Below are positions 60,835-64,000 of a stretch of 64,000 nt of DNA, one piece after another (the stretch's first letter is position 1; each line of letters starts with the position of its first letter). The stretch comes from Mergibacter septicus (GTDB lineage: Bacteria; Pseudomonadota; Gammaproteobacteria; Enterobacterales; Pasteurellaceae): positions 1,459,001 through 1,523,000 of the forward strand of contig NZ_CP022013.1 of the NCBI RefSeq assembly GCF_003265225.1. The letters are read 5' to 3'. The translations under genes and the position numbers were made by a program. Below the pieces are notes generated by a model. The model saw nothing but the letters and a program-made list of their open reading frames with translations, made no database searches and was not told the DNA's origin.

Positions 60835-60880
60835 AAAAGTGTGATTACATAACTATAATAGTTAAAATCACACTTTTTTC
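60835..60880 (+). terminator. Terminator after the NSS transporter gene
   Basis: AAAAGTGTGATT at 60835-60846 pairs perfectly with AATCACACTTTT at 60866-60877. An inner AACTAT/ATAGTT stem lies within the loop, and a T-run follows. A second small hairpin (AATAGTT with AACTATT, 60889-60905) is just downstream. Confidence 0.82.
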
Positions 60881-61016
60881 TTACTAGCAATAGTTAAAAA
60901 CTATTATCTTTTCTTATTATAACACTTTATACTTCCTCGCTAGTGTTTATCAAACTCATACCATAGAAAGAAAATGTTTAATTGGCGAATAATCCCATCT
61001 CAATCAAAAATTCATT

Positions 61017-61033
61017 TACGATCACTGATCGTA
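61017..61033 (+). promoter_or_regulatory. Palindrome upstream of the amidohydrolase gene (operator candidate)
   Basis: TACGATCACTGATCGTA is a perfect 8+1+8 palindrome about 105 bases before the amidohydrolase start. The symmetry resembles a dimeric-regulator site, but it could instead form a 6-bp RNA hairpin followed by T-rich sequence. No regulator gene is adjacent. Confidence 0.4.
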
Positions 61034-61060
61034 TTATTTTTCATTTTTCTTTCTAAAATT

Positions 61061-61087
61061 AAATCCTCATTTGAGGATTTTTTTTTA
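61061..61087 (+). terminator. Leader terminator/attenuator upstream of the amidohydrolase gene
   Basis: AAATCCTC at 61061-61068 pairs perfectly with GAGGATTT at 61073-61080 around ATTT, followed by a long T-run. It ends about 50 bases before ATG 61138 with no protein-coding gene between it and the previous terminator. It would therefore end a short leader or small RNA. The rest of the 329-base gap holds a weak possible promoter (TATACT at 60928-60933). Confidence 0.75.
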
Positions 61088-61137
61088 CCTGTCGTTTTAC
61101 TTTCCCCCGATACTGATACCTAATTAAGGAGCTTATA

Positions 61138-62127
61138 ATGAACCATATTCGTACGTTTAAATCCTATATTCGTGATCAAATTATCAAACAAGGGGGATGG
61201 GTAAATGCACACGCTCATGCAGATCGTGCATTCACTATGACCCCAGAGAAAATTCATATCTACCACAATAGCAACTTACAGCAAAAATGGGATTTAGTGG
61301 ATGAAATTAAACGCAATTCAAGTATTGATGATTATTATGCTCGCTTTAGTCAAGCAATAGAACTTATGATTTCACAAGGGGTAACAGCCTTTGGTACCTT
61401 TGTTGATATTGATCCAATTTGTCGAGATCGAGCTATTCTTGCCGCACATAAAGCCCGTGAAGTATATAAAAATGATATTGAACTTAAATTTGCCAACCAA
61501 ACCTTAAAAGGTGTTATTGATCCTATTGCAAAACAATGGTTTGACATAGGTGCAGAAATGGTGGATATCATCGGTGGTTTACCATATCGAGATGAAGTTG
61601 ATCACGGTAAAGGATTAGAAGCGATGGATATTTTAATGGATAAAGCAAAATCCTTAGGAAAAATGCTACATGTTCATGTTGATCAATTTAATACACCGCA
61701 AGAAAAAGAAACGGAACAACTTTGCGATAAAACCATTGAACATCAAATGGAAGGAAAAGTAGTCGCTATCCATGGAATTTCGATTGGGGCTCATTCAAAA
61801 CAATACCGTTACAATCTATATAAAAAAATGAGAAAAGCCAAAATGATGATGATTGCATGCCCTATGGCATGGATCGATAGTGAACGTAAAGAAGAACTAA
61901 TGCCATTCCATAACGCATTAACACCTGTCGATGAAATGATTCCAGAAGGAATTACTGTGGCTATCGGTACTGATAATATCTGTGATTATATGGTACCGCT
62001 ATGCGAGGGAGATATGTGGCAAGAATTAAGCCTTCTTTCAGCTGGCTGTCGTTTCCCACACTTAGAAACGATGGTTGATATTGCAAGTCATAATGGCAGA
62101 AAAGTTTTAGGATTAGAAAAATATTAA
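61138..62127 (+). CDS. Amidohydrolase-family protein, cytosine-deaminase-like
   Basis: The 329-residue protein has the metal-ligand pattern of the amidohydrolase superfamily: HxH in WVNAHAHADRAFT near residue 22, a histidine in MLHVHVDQF, a histidine in VVAIHGISIGAHS and the catalytic aspartate in AIGTDNICDYMVPLCEGDMW. Its closest look is to cytosine deaminase or N-isopropylammelide-type hydrolases, which deaminate heterocycles. It is shorter than CodA (about 427), with less sequence around the N- and C-terminal beta-sandwich. AAGGAG lies upstream of ATG 61138. No transport or nucleobase gene is adjacent, apart from the upstream NSS transporter behind a terminator. The substrate is unknown. 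Confidence 0.75.
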   Translation: MNHIRTFKSYIRDQIIKQGGWVNAHAHADRAFTMTPEKIHIYHNSNLQQKWDLVDEIKRNSSIDDYYARFSQAIELMISQGVTAFGTFVDIDPICRDRAILAAHKAREVYKNDIELKFANQTLKGVIDPIAKQWFDIGAEMVDIIGGLPYRDEVDHGKGLEAMDILMDKAKSLGKMLHVHVDQFNTPQEKETEQLCDKTIEHQMEGKVVAIHGISIGAHSKQYRYNLYKKMRKAKMMMIACPMAWIDSERKEELMPFHNALTPVDEMIPEGITVAIGTDNICDYMVPLCEGDMWQELSLLSAGCRFPHLETMVDIASHNGRKVLGLEKY

Positions 62128-62323
62128 TCTCATTATGGTATTTAACTCTAAGAACAATAAATATTGATTCTATTAATAAACAACAATAGGAATATTCTCC
62201 ACTTAGAGTTTAAATACACTAAATATTATTCTTTATAAATCAATAATATATAAAAATATCACTTTGAATTACTGATAATTCATGTATTAAATTTATATAA
62301 AAAAGTCAAAAACAGCTGATTAA

Positions 62324-62371
62324 GTAAAAAATGTGTAGTCTTCTAAGGAAAGAAATAAAAGAAGTAGACTC
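62324..62371 (-). terminator. Probable terminator of the rRNA/tRNA operon
   Basis: On the minus strand, AGTCT-AC-TTCT (62370-62360) pairs with AGAAGACT (62344-62337) with a 2-base bulge, followed by a run of T. It lies just after tRNA-Trp. The stretch 62128-62323 shows a long inverted repeat (AACTCTAAG at 62144-62152 with CTTAGAGTT at 62202-62210) and no gene. Confidence 0.5.
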
Positions 62372-62375
62372 TTAA

Positions 62376-62451
62376 TGGCAGGGGCGGAGAGGCTCGAACT
62401 CCCAACACCCGGTTTTGGAGACCGGTGCTCTACCAATTGAACTACGCCCCT
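62376..62451 (-). tRNA. tRNA-Trp (anticodon CCA)
   Basis: The 76-base minus-strand sequence folds as a standard cloverleaf with acceptor AGGGGCG/CGCCCCT, a CTCCAAA anticodon loop and encoded CCA end. It is almost identical to E. coli tRNA-Trp. It is the last gene of the rRNA operon. Confidence 0.96.
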
Positions 62452-62476
62452 AAAGATAGGATTTTAGATAAAAAAA

Positions 62477-62553
62477 TGGCGGAATGGACGGGACTCGAAC
62501 CCGCGACCCCCTGCGTGACAGGCAGGTATTCTAACCAGCTGAACTACCACTCC
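62477..62553 (-). tRNA. tRNA-Asp (anticodon GTC)
   Basis: The 77-base minus-strand sequence has acceptor GGAGTGG/CCATTCC, anticodon loop CTGTCAC, the T-arm GGGTTCGAGTCCC and encoded CCA. tRNA-Asp followed by tRNA-Trp distal to 5S is a familiar rRNA-operon tail in gammaproteobacteria. Confidence 0.96.
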
Positions 62554-62565
62554 GCAAATTAGGTA

Positions 62566-62680
62566 TCTAGCGATGCCTTACTCTCACATAGGGAAGCCCT
62601 ACACTACCATCAGCATTACAGCGTTTCACTTCTGAGTTCGGCAAGGTATCAGGTGGTACCACTGCACTATTATCGCTAGA
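62566..62680 (-). rRNA. 5S rRNA, second (distal) copy
   Basis: The 115-base gene shares the 5S core (GTGGTACCACCTGATACC, GCCGAACTCAGAAGTGAAAC) with the copy at 62731. Its terminal helix is TCTAGCGAT/ATCGCTAGA, fully paired but different from the CCCGGCGGT helix of the other copy. Three further small differences occur in the body. Confidence 0.93.
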
Positions 62681-62730
62681 AAATTTTTATTTTTTAAGAA
62701 TACTTTAATCAAATATACTTAAAAAATAAC

Positions 62731-62845
62731 CCCGGCGGTACCCTACTCTCACATAGGGAGACCCTACACTACCATCGGCATCACAGCGTTTCACTTCTGA
62801 GTTCGGCAAGGTATCAGGTGGTACCACTGCATTATGACCGCCGGG
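62731..62845 (-). rRNA. 5S rRNA, first (23S-proximal) copy
   Basis: The 115-base gene has terminal helix CCCGGCGGT/ACCGCCGGG and the canonical 5S core. It lies about 190 bases downstream of the 23S 3' end on the minus strand. Confidence 0.96.
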
Positions 62846-63036
62846 AAAATTCTTTTTATCTTGTTGTTTGTTATTCGTTGTTCTCTGTTTGTTTCGTTCT
62901 GTCGTGAGTTTGTTAATTTTCTTTATTTATTGATAAAGATAACGTTAAACTCACCAGTTAACGGCTTAACATTCGTTAAGTTATTTAGCCACAAGCTACT
63001 CAAGAGTACCCACTCCCCAAAACATTTGAGCGTTGT

Positions 63037-64000
<964 letters not shown>

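Noticed and set aside
60974-61123. A 49-codon open frame (start MFNWRIIPSQ) upstream of the amidohydrolase
   Set aside because: It runs straight through the strong leader terminator and resembles no protein I recognise; the ribosome-binding site is poor.

Overview
The window is a stretch of bacterial chromosome from a member of the Pasteurellaceae (Gammaproteobacteria). Many predicted proteins are close to Haemophilus and Pasteurella versions: a SiaP/fused SiaQM sialic acid TRAP transporter, a transferrin-binding-protein type receptor pair, TmaR, and the rpoE-rseABC cluster. The gene groups accA-pdxY-tilS, serC-hisC-aroA and recO-rlmD-relA also have the order expected in this family. The DNA is AT-rich. 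I cannot name the genus. By eye I found no exact copy of either classical Pasteurellaceae DNA uptake 9-mer.

Layout. 1-2820: the 3' end of an FKBP-type prolyl isomerase gene, then carboxy(nor)spermidine decarboxylase and dehydrogenase. 3004-9017: a ribose operon rbsDACBKR behind a perfect 18-bp RbsR-type palindrome. 9037-11944 (minus): speB and speA, which make putrescine from arginine and so connect with the carboxyspermidine genes at the left edge. 12147-20298: an apparently Fur-controlled island with a bilobed TbpB-like lipoprotein, a TonB-dependent receptor, a Slam-type outer-membrane lipoprotein exporter and a dedicated TonB-ExbB-ExbD motor. This is the most distinctive region.

20400-30501: housekeeping genes fabB, mnmC, folP, glmM, ndk, pepB, yecM and argS. 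30672-33699: siaP and fused siaQM behind a CRP-type site well placed for a class II promoter. 33891-41264: accA, pdxY, tilS, tmaR, serC, hisC and aroA. 41352-51656: a VirK/YbjX-family gene, rpmE with a structured leader, priA, ftsN, murB, dgkA, relA, rlmD and recO. 51787-54924: sdhE and the envelope-stress genes rpoE, rseA, rseB and rseC. A clear sigma-E promoter precedes rpoE, and a strong terminator-like hairpin lies between rseA and rseB. 54987-62127: srmB, htpG, xerD, an NSS-family transporter and an orphan amidohydrolase with an unusual leader.

62376-64000 (minus): the distal end of an rRNA operon, in transcription order 23S (its 3' part), 5S, a second 5S, tRNA-Asp and tRNA-Trp. The two 5S genes have completely different but fully compensated terminal helices.

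How the genes work together. The island at 12-20 kb forms one functional unit: a surface lipoprotein captures a host metal or haem carrier, the receptor imports the ligand, Slam places the lipoprotein on the surface, and TonB-ExbBD powers uptake. The two polyamine blocks together could convert arginine to spermidine without SpeD/SpeE. All assignments rest on reading the translated sequence and remembered family features; no database search was run.
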